A stretch of 64,000 bases of DNA from Rhodocollybia butyracea (taxonomy: Eukaryota; Basidiomycota; Agaricomycetes; Agaricales; Omphalotaceae). The notes beneath the pieces were generated by a model. It saw only the letters and a program-made list of their open reading frames with translations. It had not been told where the DNA came from and searched no databases. The stretch spans positions 124,001 through 188,000 of the forward strand of contig JADNRY010000077.1 of assembly GCA_015501585.1 (NCBI GenBank), given 5' to 3'. Shown here one piece after another: positions 1-10,645 of this stretch; the first letter of the stretch is position 1, and each line of letters begins with the position of its first letter. Position numbers and translations under genes: made by a program.

Positions 1-1371
1 TCGTATGGATAACTGAAGCCCTTCCTTCCGCAACTTTCGTAAACGCTTCAGATGTGCGTCGGAAAAAGTCGCCATATCATGTGGGAGGATCACATCACAT
101 ATTTCCAACCTGGAAAACGGAGTTTGAATTGACCGTTTACGCTGGAGGAAATTTAAGAAACGTTTATTCGATACACATTGGCGCATGCGATGGGAAGGCA
201 CGACGAGTCTGAAAACTGCGAGATGAGGGCACAAAGGTGGGTCAGAGCAGGAACTGGATACGCCGCTGAGGCTTGCAAGGAGTGAATCTTGCAACGTATG
301 CGTTTCTCCAATTTGATAACCTTCTGCACAACCCATATCGACGACTTCAAGAATGGCGAGATTGGGTGTAAACGAGAGACACTCTGCTAAAACTTTGGGC
401 TCCATTACAGCATGTAGCCTTAAATGCTTCAAGTTTTCGAGTGGCTTTGAGAAAAACGTTTGTCGAATAGGAAAATAGGTTCGTGGACCCCAGTCTACTG
501 AAAATGTGCGGACCGAAGGAAATGCCACTGCACAGATGGTTTCGGAGACCGCAGTTGTCGAAATCGTACCACATCTTCCTCTGAGAATAATCGACATTGT
601 GTGGAGGTGCGGAAGTGATATACAGCGTTTGGGTACAACAGATATGTAGGAAAATTCCACCCGAACAAGGCAGGACTGCAGCCGGGGCATCTCCCCCAGA
701 AGGTTAAGTAATGTTGTTGGTGATAGTAGACCTTCATCGATATCACCACCAGATATCAGCTCCAGCTCTGTGATATTAGCCCATTTGTAATCCGAGTGCA
801 TGGAATGAATGCGATCCGAATCGATGTCCCTAAGATTCAAACTGAATTTTGCAAGAGAAGGCATCCTGGGGAACCAGCACCAGCATGGTATACCTGCATT
901 GGTTAGAGTATCGTTGGTTCTCTCCGGAGGATGAAGCGAAAGTACTGTTAAAGCGGGGAACTCTGGCGCGAGATCGTTGAGCAGCGAAAAGTATGGCATG
1001 TCAAGGACGAGGCGGAGGGTGGTAAATCGCTTGCTGTGTGACATCAATGCTTCGAATAATGAGTCGGGGACAGCTGGTGCTTTTGAATCGATAACTAAAG
1101 ATATGAAAAGTGGGAGAGACTTGGAGCGCCCTAGCCATATTTGAATCGTTTCCTCGGTTTGAGAGATTTCTTCTGGAGATATCTCGTCATCAAGGAATAT
1201 ATGCAGCGTATTCCAGAGACTGGGAAAGCTGAGAGCAACCTCTCTCCAGCGCTGGCAGATGGATGTCAAAAGTAACGGGGCTTGAGCGGCGCTGATGTAC
1301 GAAAATCTGTCGGTCGGTAGACAATGAACGAAAATTTCTCCAAGTACTTCTACTGGTAGCCTAGAGGCCAT
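1..1371 (-). CDS. F-box protein, 3' end off the window
   Basis: One uninterrupted reading frame runs from an ATG at 1371 to the window edge (457 codons, no stop, no intron needed). It begins MASRLPVEVLGEIF, a classic N-terminal F-box, followed by CQRWREVALSFPSLW, the second half of the F-box helices seen in agaricomycete F-box proteins. The rest is leucine-rich with irregular repeat-like segments (for example LTVLSLHPP, LKHLRLHAVMEPK, LAILEVVDMG), as in the LRR-like substrate-recognition part of this family. F-box proteins link a substrate to Skp1-Cul1 ubiquitin ligases; the substrate here cannot be told. Agaricomycete genomes carry many such genes, often without introns. The C-terminus is missing only because the window starts inside the gene. 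Confidence 0.85.
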   Translation of the reverse strand, partial: MASRLPVEVLGEIFVHCLPTDRFSYISAAQAPLLLTSICQRWREVALSFPSLWNTLHIFLDDEISPEEISQTEETIQIWLGRSKSLPLFISLVIDSKAPAVPDSLFEALMSHSKRFTTLRLVLDMPYFSLLNDLAPEFPALTVLSLHPPERTNDTLTNAGIPCWCWFPRMPSLAKFSLNLRDIDSDRIHSMHSDYKWANITELELISGGDIDEGLLSPTTLLNLLGEMPRLQSCLVRVEFSYISVVPKRCISLPHLHTMSIILRGRCGTISTTAVSETICAVAFPSVRTFSVDWGPRTYFPIRQTFFSKPLENLKHLRLHAVMEPKVLAECLSFTPNLAILEVVDMGCAEGYQIGETHTLQDSLLASLSGVSSSCSDPPLCPHLAVFRLVVPSHRMRQCVSNKRFLNFLQRKRSIQTPFSRLEICDVILPHDMATFSDAHLKRLRKLRKEGLQLSIR

Positions 1372-1649
1372 CTTGTACTCGTGGTAAGTACTCGTGTCTC
1401 AAAAAAAGAGGTAAGTTGATCATATGATGTGTCGCGTGCGGACTTGGAGTAACGGAGCCCGGGCCCGGAGTCTTCGGTCTGCTTTGACTGCCCAAATGCA
1501 GAGTTCTAACGCCACGTCGTCAAATACTTGGTTCCGCCTTACTTATAAGTTACGGTGACTGGATGCCGCATACAATCCTGCCTTACTTTTATTAAGCTTA
1601 CAGTTTATCATCGTTGCTCTAGTTTGCCCACACATCGGGGAATTTAATC
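1372..1649. promoter_or_regulatory. Divergent intergenic region
   Basis: This 278 bp gap separates the divergent F-box and ERV46 start codons, so promoters for both must lie here. It holds a T-rich stretch and an ACTTATAAG sequence near 1540. I see no repeat or recognised operator. Confidence 0.4.
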
Positions 1650-3407
1650 ATGGCTAAGGGTTTTATGGCCGGTTTAAAAGGCGTTGACGCCTTTGGAAAG
1701 GTCCGTTGTTGCAGCTTTGGTCGCAACGACGTGCGCAAGTGTCTGACTTTATTTTTGCTTTTTGTAGACGACAGAAGATGTCAAGGTCAAGACACGCACT
1801 GGCGCTTTTCGTACGTCGTTGCATATTTGCCTCCAATGTTAGCTGTGGTTAAATCAAAGACTCAGTGACGCTTGTATCTGCAGCGATTATATTATCGTTT
1901 ACCCTCATGGAATTCATAGACTACCGGACAGTATACACAGATACTTCTCTTATTGTTGACCGGAGCAGAGGAGAGAAACTATCTATGCGAATGAACATCA
2001 CTTTCCCTAGGGTGCCATGCTACCGTTAGTATCATCTTATTTCCTCGTGACATCTGTTTTAACGTCGGTTCAGTGGTCAGCGTGGATGTCATGGATATCA
2101 GCGGTGAAACTCAGCGAGACATCTCTCACAGCATCCGCAAAAACCGTCTGGACTCATCTGGCGTGCAAATTCGTGGCTCAAGGCTGACGGGCCTGAAGAA
2201 TGAGATCGAAAAGAACAGCGAAGATAAGGGACCAGATTTCTGTGGATCGTGTTATGGTGGAAAACCGCCAGAAAGCGGGTGTTGTAATACATGTGAGGAG
2301 GTCAGGACGGCATATGTTCAAAAAGGATGGAGTTTCTCGAATCCGGATTCCATCGAACAGGTCCGTTTAATCTCATGGTTCCCAATCCTCTTGAGCCAAC
2401 CAAATACTAGTGTAAAAGTGAAGGATGGAAGGATAAATTGGAGGAACAAGCTAATGAAGGGTGTAGTGTGTCGGGCCGGGTTCGCGTCAACAAAGTCGTT
2501 GGGAACATCCATCTTTCCCCTGGAAGATCCTTCCAGAGTAGCTCACGCGATATCTACGAACTCGTTCCGTACCTCCGAGAAGATGGAGCCCGACACGATT
2601 TTTCGCATACAATCCATGAGCTAGCTTTCGAATGTGAGTGTTGTTCCGCCAGGTTAAGGATTTTGTCTAATTATATGTCATTCAGCCGACGATGATTACA
2701 ACTACCGCAAAGCTCGTGTAACTGCTGAAATGAAGAAACGACTGGGAGTTGGAAACCCGCTGGCCAATCTTACGATGACAGTGCGTGTTCTTGTTCGGGT
2801 CGTGATTCTACCTTACGCAGGTTCTCCTTCATAGACTAGAAAGCCGCAGTACATGTATCAGTACTTTTTGAAGGTTGTGTCGACGCAGTTCAGAACTCTC
2901 GATGGGCAACTCGTAAGTGTTTCTTTACTAGTGCTATTCTCTTACCCATTTATCGCAGTACAAAACGAATCAATACAGCGTTACGCACTTTGAACGTGAT
3001 ATTGCTGAGGGTGGTCAAGGTGAAACCCCTCAAGGCGTACTCGCGATGCATGGAATGTATGGGACACCTGGTGCGCCGCGAAAGTTTCTCTATGTTGTCC
3101 GCCACTTATCCTTGCTTTTAGGTGTTTTCTTCAACTTTGAGATATCTCCAATCCTTGTCGTGCACACGGATACGAGGCAGTCATTTGCCCATTTTATCAC
3201 CTCGTAAGAAGTCACTCTTTCTCATGGAAAACAGCACTAACCTTTTGAGTCCTTTTTTCTTTTCTGTTCACCTTCCGGCTTGTATCTGCTTTCTTTTGCT
3301 TTATGCTTCACAGGACATGTGCTATTGTTGGCGGAGTCCTCACTGTCGCACAGTTATTCGACGGCGTGGTATTTGCGACAGCGCGCGCACTGAAAAAGAA
3401 GACGTGA
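1650..3407 (+). CDS. ERV46: Erv46/ERGIC3-like COPII vesicle cargo receptor (copy 1)
   Basis: The spliced product is the ER-Golgi protein Erv46, partner of Erv41 in the cargo receptor that cycles in COPII/COPI vesicles and retrieves escaped ER residents. The start MAKGFMAGLKGVDAFGK and exon 2 give the cytosolic N-terminus. Exon 3 (from 1866) encodes the first membrane segment (LTLVSAAIILSFTLMEFIDY). The lumenal domain has the family cysteine cluster CGSCYGG...CCNTCEEVR, then GRVRVNKVVGNIHLSPG and HTIHEL. The last exons give GVFFNFEISPI and the second membrane segment (CAIVGGVLTVAQLFDGVVF), ending KKKT, which fits a COPI dilysine retrieval signal. About nine short introns have good GT/AG ends (for example 1811-1865 and 2025-2073), and all exons join in frame. 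Copy 1 has a shorter loop before CGSC than copy 2. Confidence 0.9.
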
Positions 3408-4156
3408 TTGTACCCTGTGCATGGGAACGAGTGCACCTCTACCTAGGCAAGACGGGAGCGAGGAGGGTGGTGTACGATGTAACTTCCCGAGAGTTCTCCT
3501 GCTGGTGTAGGATCATATAAGCTCGTCCGGAGCGAAGATGTATTTAGGCAGGGAGAATATGATATTTATTCCATCTCTGCTGTGTGATAGACTCACGCCA
3601 ATCCATCAACAGCCTCGCAATCGGAGCGGCGCGTAAAGAACGAGACGGAGGTAAGTTGGTCTCTAATTTAGGAATGAGTTAAGGGACTAAGTACAGGTAT
3701 CCGTTCGCTCAAAAACGGCCAGTTGGGTTCCATCACTCTGTATCGACATCTCGGCCGCCCGCCAACAAATTCGTGCTGCTTTGCGGTCGATGATGCTGAT
3801 ACCGCCCTCGAGCTTTCGAGGCCTAATTAAACATTCAGGTCCTATCAATACAAACTTTGAATGTGCGTGAATACTCTTGGAACACTTAAAGCTGGAACAC
3901 CCACGACCAACCGATCTTTTTTCCACGCTGATCAGATGATAACGCTCTTATGTATGTAGTACACGTAGGAAGAACAGAACGCCACGTCGCTGGCCTATTG
4001 ACTTGCTCTAGTTCTTGGTCCAACCAGCGTCCGCCTATATAAGCATTTGCTTTCCACCATATAAGCATGGCGAAACGGATGGGTAACATCCGGCCCTACT
4101 CTCATCAAACTGTTTCCCGTCGTTAACGTTGCTTCACGGTCTAAGCAAAACTAATC
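3408..4156. other. Intergenic region between the ERV46 copies
   Basis: No supportable gene. At 3517-3535 lies ATAAGCTCGTCCGGAGCGA, which recurs downstream of ERV46 copy 2 (6020) and of the first P450 module (9548), so it belongs to a small dispersed repeat or duplication boundary. The last ~100 bp must include the copy-2 promoter. Open stretches on the minus strand have no recognisable protein features. Confidence 0.5.
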
Positions 4157-5900
4157 ATGGCTAAGGGTTTAATGGCCGGTTTGAAGGGCGTCGATGCCTT
4201 CGGAAAGGTACTTTGTGTTTATTACAGGATTTCGTCATTATATGGATTTGACTTTTTTGTAGACTACGGACGACGTCAAGGTCAAGACGCGCACTGGCGC
4301 TTTCTGTACGCCCTATATCTACGCGCTATGACTGTAGTTGATCAAAGACCCCTAGTGACGCTTGTATCTGCGGCGATTATAATATCATTTACTCTCATGG
4401 AATTTGTGGACTACCGAGAGTATACACAGATACATCCCTCATCATTGACCGGAGCAGAGGAGAGAAACTATCCATGCGGATGAACATCACTTTTCCTAGG
4501 GTGCCATGCTACTGTGAGTATCATTACATTTCCTTGCTGGCTTTCTAAACTCCGGCACAGTGATCAGTGTGGATGTCATGGACATAAGTGGTGAAGCACA
4601 ACGTGATATCACTCAGAATATCCGCAAACACCGTCTGGACCCATCCGGAGCGCCAATCCGTGCCTCAAAACTGAATGGCTTGAAGAATGAAATTCAAAAG
4701 AACACTGAAAAGAGCCTCGAAGCAAAGGGACCAAATTACTGCGGATCGTGTCAGGGTGCACCCCCGCTGGAGAGTGGATGTTGTAATACATGTGAGGAGG
4801 TTAGGCTGGCGTATTCTCGAAGGGGGCTCAGTTTTCAGAATCCCGAATGGATTGAGCAGGTTCGTTTCTGCTTTTCCATTACCCTATTATGTGACTTACA
4901 GTTTGATCAGTGTAAGTCTGAGGGGTGGGTAGAGAAATTGCAAGAGCAAGCCAATGAAGGTTGTAACGTGGGAGGCCGGATTCGTGTCAACAAGGTGGTT
5001 GGGAATATCCACCTTTCCCCTGGAAAGTCCTTCCAGAGTAGTAATTCGCGTGATGTTTATGAACTTGTTCCGTACCTCCGAGAAGATGGAAACAAGCACG
5101 ACTATTCGCATACGATTCATGAACTGTTCTTCGAAAGTGAGTATGCTTTAACAAGGCTTATCCTCCTCATTAATCATGTTTTGGTGTAGCCGATGACGAT
5201 AGCAATTACCGCAAAGCGCGCATAACTGGTGAAATCAAGAAACGACTCGGAGTCGAAAATCCATTGACCAATATTACGATGATAGTTCGTGTCCTTATTT
5301 GCGCCTGTCGTGACCTTACCTTGCGCCCTTTTCTTTCGTAGACCAGAAAACCGCAGTACATGTACCAGTACTTTTTGAAGGTGGTGTCCACACAGTTTGG
5401 GACTCTCGATGGCAATGTTGTAAGTATCTGTTCTTCTACTTGATGCCGCCATCACACACTTACCTACCCTCACCATGCAGTATAAATCGAGCCAATACAG
5501 CGTTACACACTATGAACGAGACATTTCTGAGGGTAACGAAAGTGATACTCCCCAGGGCCTCCGCATGCAACATGACATGTATGGAACACCTGGTACGCCG
5601 TTTTGTTACACTCTTCTCGTGGTCATTGTTTTGCTTAGTACCGTCCCTTACCCTTACTCCTTAGGTGTTTTCTTCAACTTTGAAATCTCGCCCATTCTTG
5701 TCGTGCACACGGATACAAGGCAGTCACTTGCGCATTTTATGACCTCGTAAGTTGTTGATTCATTCTTGTCCTCGTATATTTTTTTCCCTAATTCACACTA
5801 CAGAACATGCGCTATTGTCGGTGGAGTCCTCACTGTTGCGCAATTGTTCGATAGCGTAGTTTTTGCCACTACACGTACAATAAAGAACCGGAAAGCGTAA
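4157..5900 (+). pseudogene. ERV46: Erv46/ERGIC3-like gene, copy 2, one-base frameshift in exon 3
   Basis: This is a tandem paralogue of 1650-3407 with the same intron positions and the same order of N-terminal exon, membrane segment, cysteine-rich lumenal domain (CGSCQGA...CCNTCEEVR), second membrane segment and stop at 5898-5900. Aligned to copy 1, exon 3 lacks one base near 4416: copy 1 reads CCGGACAGTAT and copy 2 CCGAGAGTAT. The frame then runs out at a stop at 4481-4483, although all later exons stay open in the original frame. It is therefore either a very young pseudogene or a sequence error. The C-terminus (TIKNRKA) lacks the clear KKXX signal of copy 1. If the base is really present, this is a second, slightly diverged ERV46. 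Confidence 0.75.
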
Positions 5901-7028
5901 TTGTGGTGTACCAGAGGAGGACAGATACAGCATCGGGCTGTAGACCAGGATACGGGAGGGAGATGTGTGTCTTGTATGGTATGGTGCAAACATTTCCTGA
6001 GGTTTCTCCTACCTATCTTATAAGCTCGTCCGGAGCGAGGGTATATTTATGCAGGGAGCATACGATAACAGTGGTATTTATATGCGACTATCTATTCCGT
6101 TTTGCATATACGTGGCACCATCCTTTTCGAATACGACAGGTCATCAGTTCTCATAGAGGCGAGGAATCATCGATAAGCGCGATAAAAGCTAAAGCCAGCA
6201 ATATTCAAATGCGCATAACGTAGGCGGTCGCCGAGAAGTTTAGAGTTGAGGACCTCTATGTATAAGCTGTTTTATAGCGATTTTGCTCTGTGTGCGGACC
6301 GACTTCCGGCCGATTGGGCCGAGCATTCCAGCGTTCTTCTTTCCCGCCTGTACCGTCACCAAAGCAAGCAAATATACTCTCAACCGCCTGACATGGACGG
6401 ACTAGAATCTTCTATCGCGATCGTACCTCGAACTCTGAAGTCCAGGGATCAATAAAGTCAACTGCCACACAATGCCACAAACCTTCCAATCTGCTTGTCG
6501 AGAAAATAATGTAGTTGGATGTCAGGCGGACTATGGTCTAGGTCTAGGTCTAGGCTCGCTCACGAAGACACCAGCAGTGATCGGTACTTGCGTCTGTTCC
6601 AGTAGTGACTTCTTTGGTCAGTAAGCAATGCTTATAGGATATGCGTTGCAGGAATCGCTTTGACAGTGTCTTTCTTCAAAGGACTACAAACCACCACAGC
6701 CCGGCCCAATACCGGCTTCGAAAATCTTCCTACTACGCAACATGCTAATCTGCTTGAAATCGTCTGCACACTGCTCTGGCAAAACTTACCCTCCTCAGGC
6801 TGGAGAAGGAATTATTTTAAAGCGTTGATACGATCCTTCTCACAAAGTCTTTTGTTCAATATAATAGCTGTTCTTTGCTATCATTTGTCTTCCCAAAGCG
6901 GCCGAGCAGTTGACATCGTGCCGAACCTGGGAAGAATTTCCGGAGACTCGAACTTAAGAAGACTAGGAAAGTATATGTGCTCTTGAAATAGGTTTCTTCA
7001 TATCGATCCTACCGGAGCCCTCAAATAC
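5901..7028. promoter_or_regulatory. 5' flank of P450-A, duplicated upstream of P450-B
   Basis: No gene is supported. From about 6020 this region is colinear with 9548-10645. Both copies share the ATAAGCTCGTCCGGAGCGA start, a pyrimidine-rich middle, and the block before the ATG with ATATCGATCCTACCGGA. The A copy has three tandem GGTCTA units at 6534-6553; the B copy has only one. The duplication makes this the promoter side of both P450 genes. Confidence 0.55.
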
Positions 7029-9202
7029 ATGCTCTTTGGTCCCACCATGATCAGTGCATCTAGTACCGTTATCCCTCTTGTGATCGCACTACTCGGCTTA
7101 TTGGCTATCCTATGGTATCGAAATGCCCAGCGATATCTTGCGCCACTCCCTCCAGGACCTAAAGCCTATCCTCTGATTGGAAATATTTTCGACTTGCCTC
7201 AGTCCCAGCCTTGGTCAGCCTTCAAGAAGTGGGCAGATACTTACGGTCAGTTCATCGTCTCCAGAGTTTCGACACGATTTAACGCTAAACGACACTTAGG
7301 GAGCATCGTACACGTTAGTGCTTTCGGACAACACATCGTCGTTCTCAATGACGCACAATACGCAACTGAAATGCTGGACAAGAAGAGTCGTATCTACAGC
7401 GGTCGACCGAAACTGATGATGGCAGGAAGACTAGTTGGTTGGGATGAAAGTCCAGCATTAAGTCAATTCGGGGAAACGCGGTGGAGCGAGTACCGTCGTC
7501 TCCTCAATCAATTCATGGGCACACGAGGCAAGATTGAACCCTTTTATGATATTCTCCAACAGGAGGCCGATGCCTATCTCGAGAATATCCTAAATGATCC
7601 CCAGAATTGGCTTAAATATACCCGTCGGTATGTTGTTTTTGTAAAAGTAAAAGAAAGGTTGAAAATCTGTTGGCCTGATCTCCTAGATACGCTGGAGGTA
7701 TTGTTCTCATGTTGGCGTATGGATACAAAATATCTGGGAGTGAGGATGATGCGATGGTGGAGTTAGTCGATGAAGCAATGGATCAGTTCTCCGAAACAAT
7801 TGCACCGAATGCATTCCTGGTTGATATGTTTCCTATCCGTGAGTGGACTAAAGTACTCTACTATCTGATATTTTCATCAGAAGAGGCTGTTTCTATCTAG
7901 TTCAATACGTTCCTTCTTGGGTTCCAGGAGCTGCATGGAAGAAGAAGGTCCATCATTACCGGAAGACCTTGCAAGATATGTTAAATGTTCCATACAATTG
8001 GACCAAATCACAGATGGTCAGCTAGCAAAATCGTAAGGTTCGACTGTAGTTATTAACTTTCTTCGAGGCTGCGGGAACTGCTCGCCCTTCATTTGTATAC
8101 AGCCAGCTAGATACAAGCAAGCTTCCCAATCTGAATGATGAGCATATCATAAGATGGGTTGCAGCCTCTATATACAGTGGTCAGTTCACTCTGCATTTAG
8201 AAGTTATCACATGTGGTTCATTTTATACTTTTCAGGTGGTGCCGATACGGTAAGTTCCGCATTTCATCCATTTTTGCAGCCAATAATTGTACTCCAGACA
8301 GTCGCTGTAATCGAGACCTTTTTCATGGCAATGGTTCTCCAACGATCCGCCCAATCGAAAGCTCAAAAAGAAATCGATACTGTAGTGGGACACGACAGGC
8401 TGCCCACTCTCCAAGATCGCGAGCAAATGCCATACGTGGAAGCTCTTTTACAAGAGATAATGCGGGTATACACCATTACACCTCTTGGTAAGTAGAAAAC
8501 AAGAATTCAAAATTCAAAAACCCTTTTAACGATCCAGCTTATAGGACTTCCGCATCTAGTATCTGAGAATGATACGCACCATGGTTACTTCATTCCGAAA
8601 GGCTCAACGATTCTCACAAACAATATGTACGTGCATATATGAATCCCGCTCCTAGGACTTGATCTTAAATCCTGTTCTGGGACTTTAGGATGCTCTACAA
8701 TGACCCAAAAGTTTATCCTGAACCAGAGAAGTTTTCCCCAGAGCGTTTCTTGTCCTCAGAGGGAAATTCCAAGCAGAAAGATCCACGGGAATACCTATTT
8801 GGCTTTGGACGTCGGTATGAGTTTTTGAATCCTTGTGAGTAGGTAACGTCTTAATTAACGGACAATTCGGCGTTGTATAGTGTGTGCCCAGGTAAGTAAA
8901 CCAGATCGTACTATGATTCATCACTCTAAACATTGTTGTAAGGCGTACATCTTGCAGATCCATCTGTATGGCTTGCATGTGCAAGTGTACTCGCAGCATT
9001 TGATATTTCGCCTGGTGTGAAGGACGGCGCTACTGTGATGCCCTCAGGAAACTTTATGGATGGAATTATCAGGCAAGTAGCCTGCTTTCGCTTTGAATTT
9101 TTGAGCGGAGATGTATTTACTTTTCCTAGTCATCCTGAACAGTTTGAGTGTAATATCACCCCCCGAAATGCTTCGGTATTGGCGTTACTGCAGAAATTTT
9201 AA
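7029..9202 (+). CDS. Cytochrome P450, family-1 copy A
   Basis: The spliced protein (about 500 residues) is a membrane-anchored class II fungal P450. It has a hydrophobic N-terminal anchor, then proline-rich PLPPGPKAYPLIGNI, C-helix WSEYR, the I-helix oxygen-activation segment GGADTTVAVIE, K-helix EALLQEIMR (ExxR), the PERF-type segment FSPERF and the haem loop FGFGRR/VCPG. It resembles agaricomycete P450s commonly labelled O-methylsterigmatocystin oxidoreductase-like; the substrate is unknown. There are about nine introns of ~50 nt. The haem-ligand cysteine lies on an 11-nt exon (8881-8891). The last intron starts with GC at 9073. The ATG at 7029 is chosen because copy C also begins M-FGP; ATG 7050 is the alternative and matches the start of copy B. 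All exons join in frame. Confidence 0.88.
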
Positions 9203-9547
9203 CTCTTCCCCCCCTCCAAAATGCTCCCTCGTTTATCATTTCCTGTGTCTTGACCTGTATTCCGCGTCCTTGGTACCTATACACACTGTCTGCTATGAAC
9301 GGACGAGCCGCATTCCATTCATAACGGTAAACAATGGACGACTATAAGATATTCGACAGACAAAGATGCACAGACGACCAGACGTTGATTTTTGTCGGCC
9401 CTCCTCAGCTTCTACTATACTTCGAGAAGCGAGAATAACTGCACCACTAGGCCCGATACCCAGCACCCCACCCAGTCCTTGAATAGAACAAATAGAACGA
9501 GCCTTGCTCGTCGCACTAGTCGATAGTGCACTACTCGATGTAGTAGT
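9203..9547 (-). pseudogene. 3' remnant of a Ser/Thr-rich surface protein gene
   Basis: On the minus strand, roughly 9545-9405 encodes a stub ending in RSICSIQGLGGVLGIG followed by a hydrophobic tail. It aligns with the C-terminus of the intact Ser/Thr-rich protein (31782-32455, RSIQGLGAALSVGL) and with the disrupted copy near 13030-13150. The rest of the gene is absent: the module ends at the duplication boundary at about 9548. It is a by-product of the tandem duplication of the P450 module. The stretch 9203-9400 is the P450-A 3' flank and holds nothing else I can name. Confidence 0.6.
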
Positions 9548-10645
9548 ATAAGCTCGTCCGGAGCGAGGATGTATTTATGCAGGAAGCATACGATAGCAGT
9601 GATATTTACATGTGACTATCTATTCCGTTTTGCATATATGTAGTACCATCCTATTATTCGAATACGATAGGTCATCCGTTCTCATAGAGGTGAGGCCTAG
9701 GATAATCGATAGTAAGCGCGACAGAATCTAAAGCACCAACAACATTCAAATCCGATTAACGTATGCAGGAAAAGGATATTGTAGTATTCTATGACGCTTC
9801 TTTTGAGAGTTGAGAAGAGGACGGCTGTTTATATAATAGCGAACGGACTTTCAAGAAGGGAGGTCTGTGCGGACCGACTTCCGGCGCTCTTTCCCGCCTA
9901 TTCCGCCAAAGCAAGCAAATGTACTCTCGACCGCCTGATATGCACTAACTATCATCTCCTATCGCGACCGTATCTACATCGAACTCTGAAGCCCAAGGAT
10001 TGGTACAATGAAGCTCTGTCAACTGCACAACTGTTTTAAAATAATGTAGTTGGATGTCAGCCTTGTCAGGCCGACTGTAGTCTCAAGCAGAGGGTCTAAG
10101 CTCGCTCACGAAGGCACCAGCCATCGGCACTTGCGTTTACTCCGTTTTCCAGTCGCAATGCGTGACTTCTTCGGCTTCATCGATCATGTACACAATGAAT
10201 TCTAGTAAGCAATGCTTAGGATATGCGATTGCCAGAATTTGACGATGTCTTTTCTCCAAAGGACTACAAAAAGCTTCGAAAATCCTCCTACGACTTAACA
10301 TGAAATCCAGCGCTATAAACTACTCGAAATCCCCAGCACCGTTCCAGCTACCTGCATGCTTCTCTTGCAAAACTTACCCTCCTCAGACTGGAGGATGCTG
10401 TAGTACAAGGTAACACTTAGATCCTTCCCACAAAATTTTTAAGTTCAATATAATAGCCATTCTTTGCATGCGTTTGTCTATCCTAAGCCGAGCAGTTGAT
10501 GCTAGCTGCCGCTCGCACCGGAACTAGGAAGAACTTCTAGAGACTCGAATTAGACCAGGAAAGTATAGGTGTTCTTGAAATAGGTTTCTCCATATCGATC
10601 CTACCGGAACCACAAACACACTACACGCTTTTCAATCGCTCCACC
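9548..10645. promoter_or_regulatory. 5' flank of P450-B (duplicate of 6020-7028)
   Basis: No gene. It is a diverged direct repeat of the region upstream of P450-A, starting with the same 19-base boundary sequence and ending with the same pre-ATG block. It carries small indels relative to the A copy. Confidence 0.55.

Noticed and set aside
3687..4089. Minus-strand frames between the ERV46 copies
   Set aside because: They overlap the presumed ERV46 copy-2 promoter and show no protein features.
6534..6553. Three GGTCTA units resembling a telomeric or interstitial repeat
   Set aside because: Only three copies, and not the fungal TTAGGG motif; the duplicated region near 10090 has a single unit, so this is a minor local expansion.
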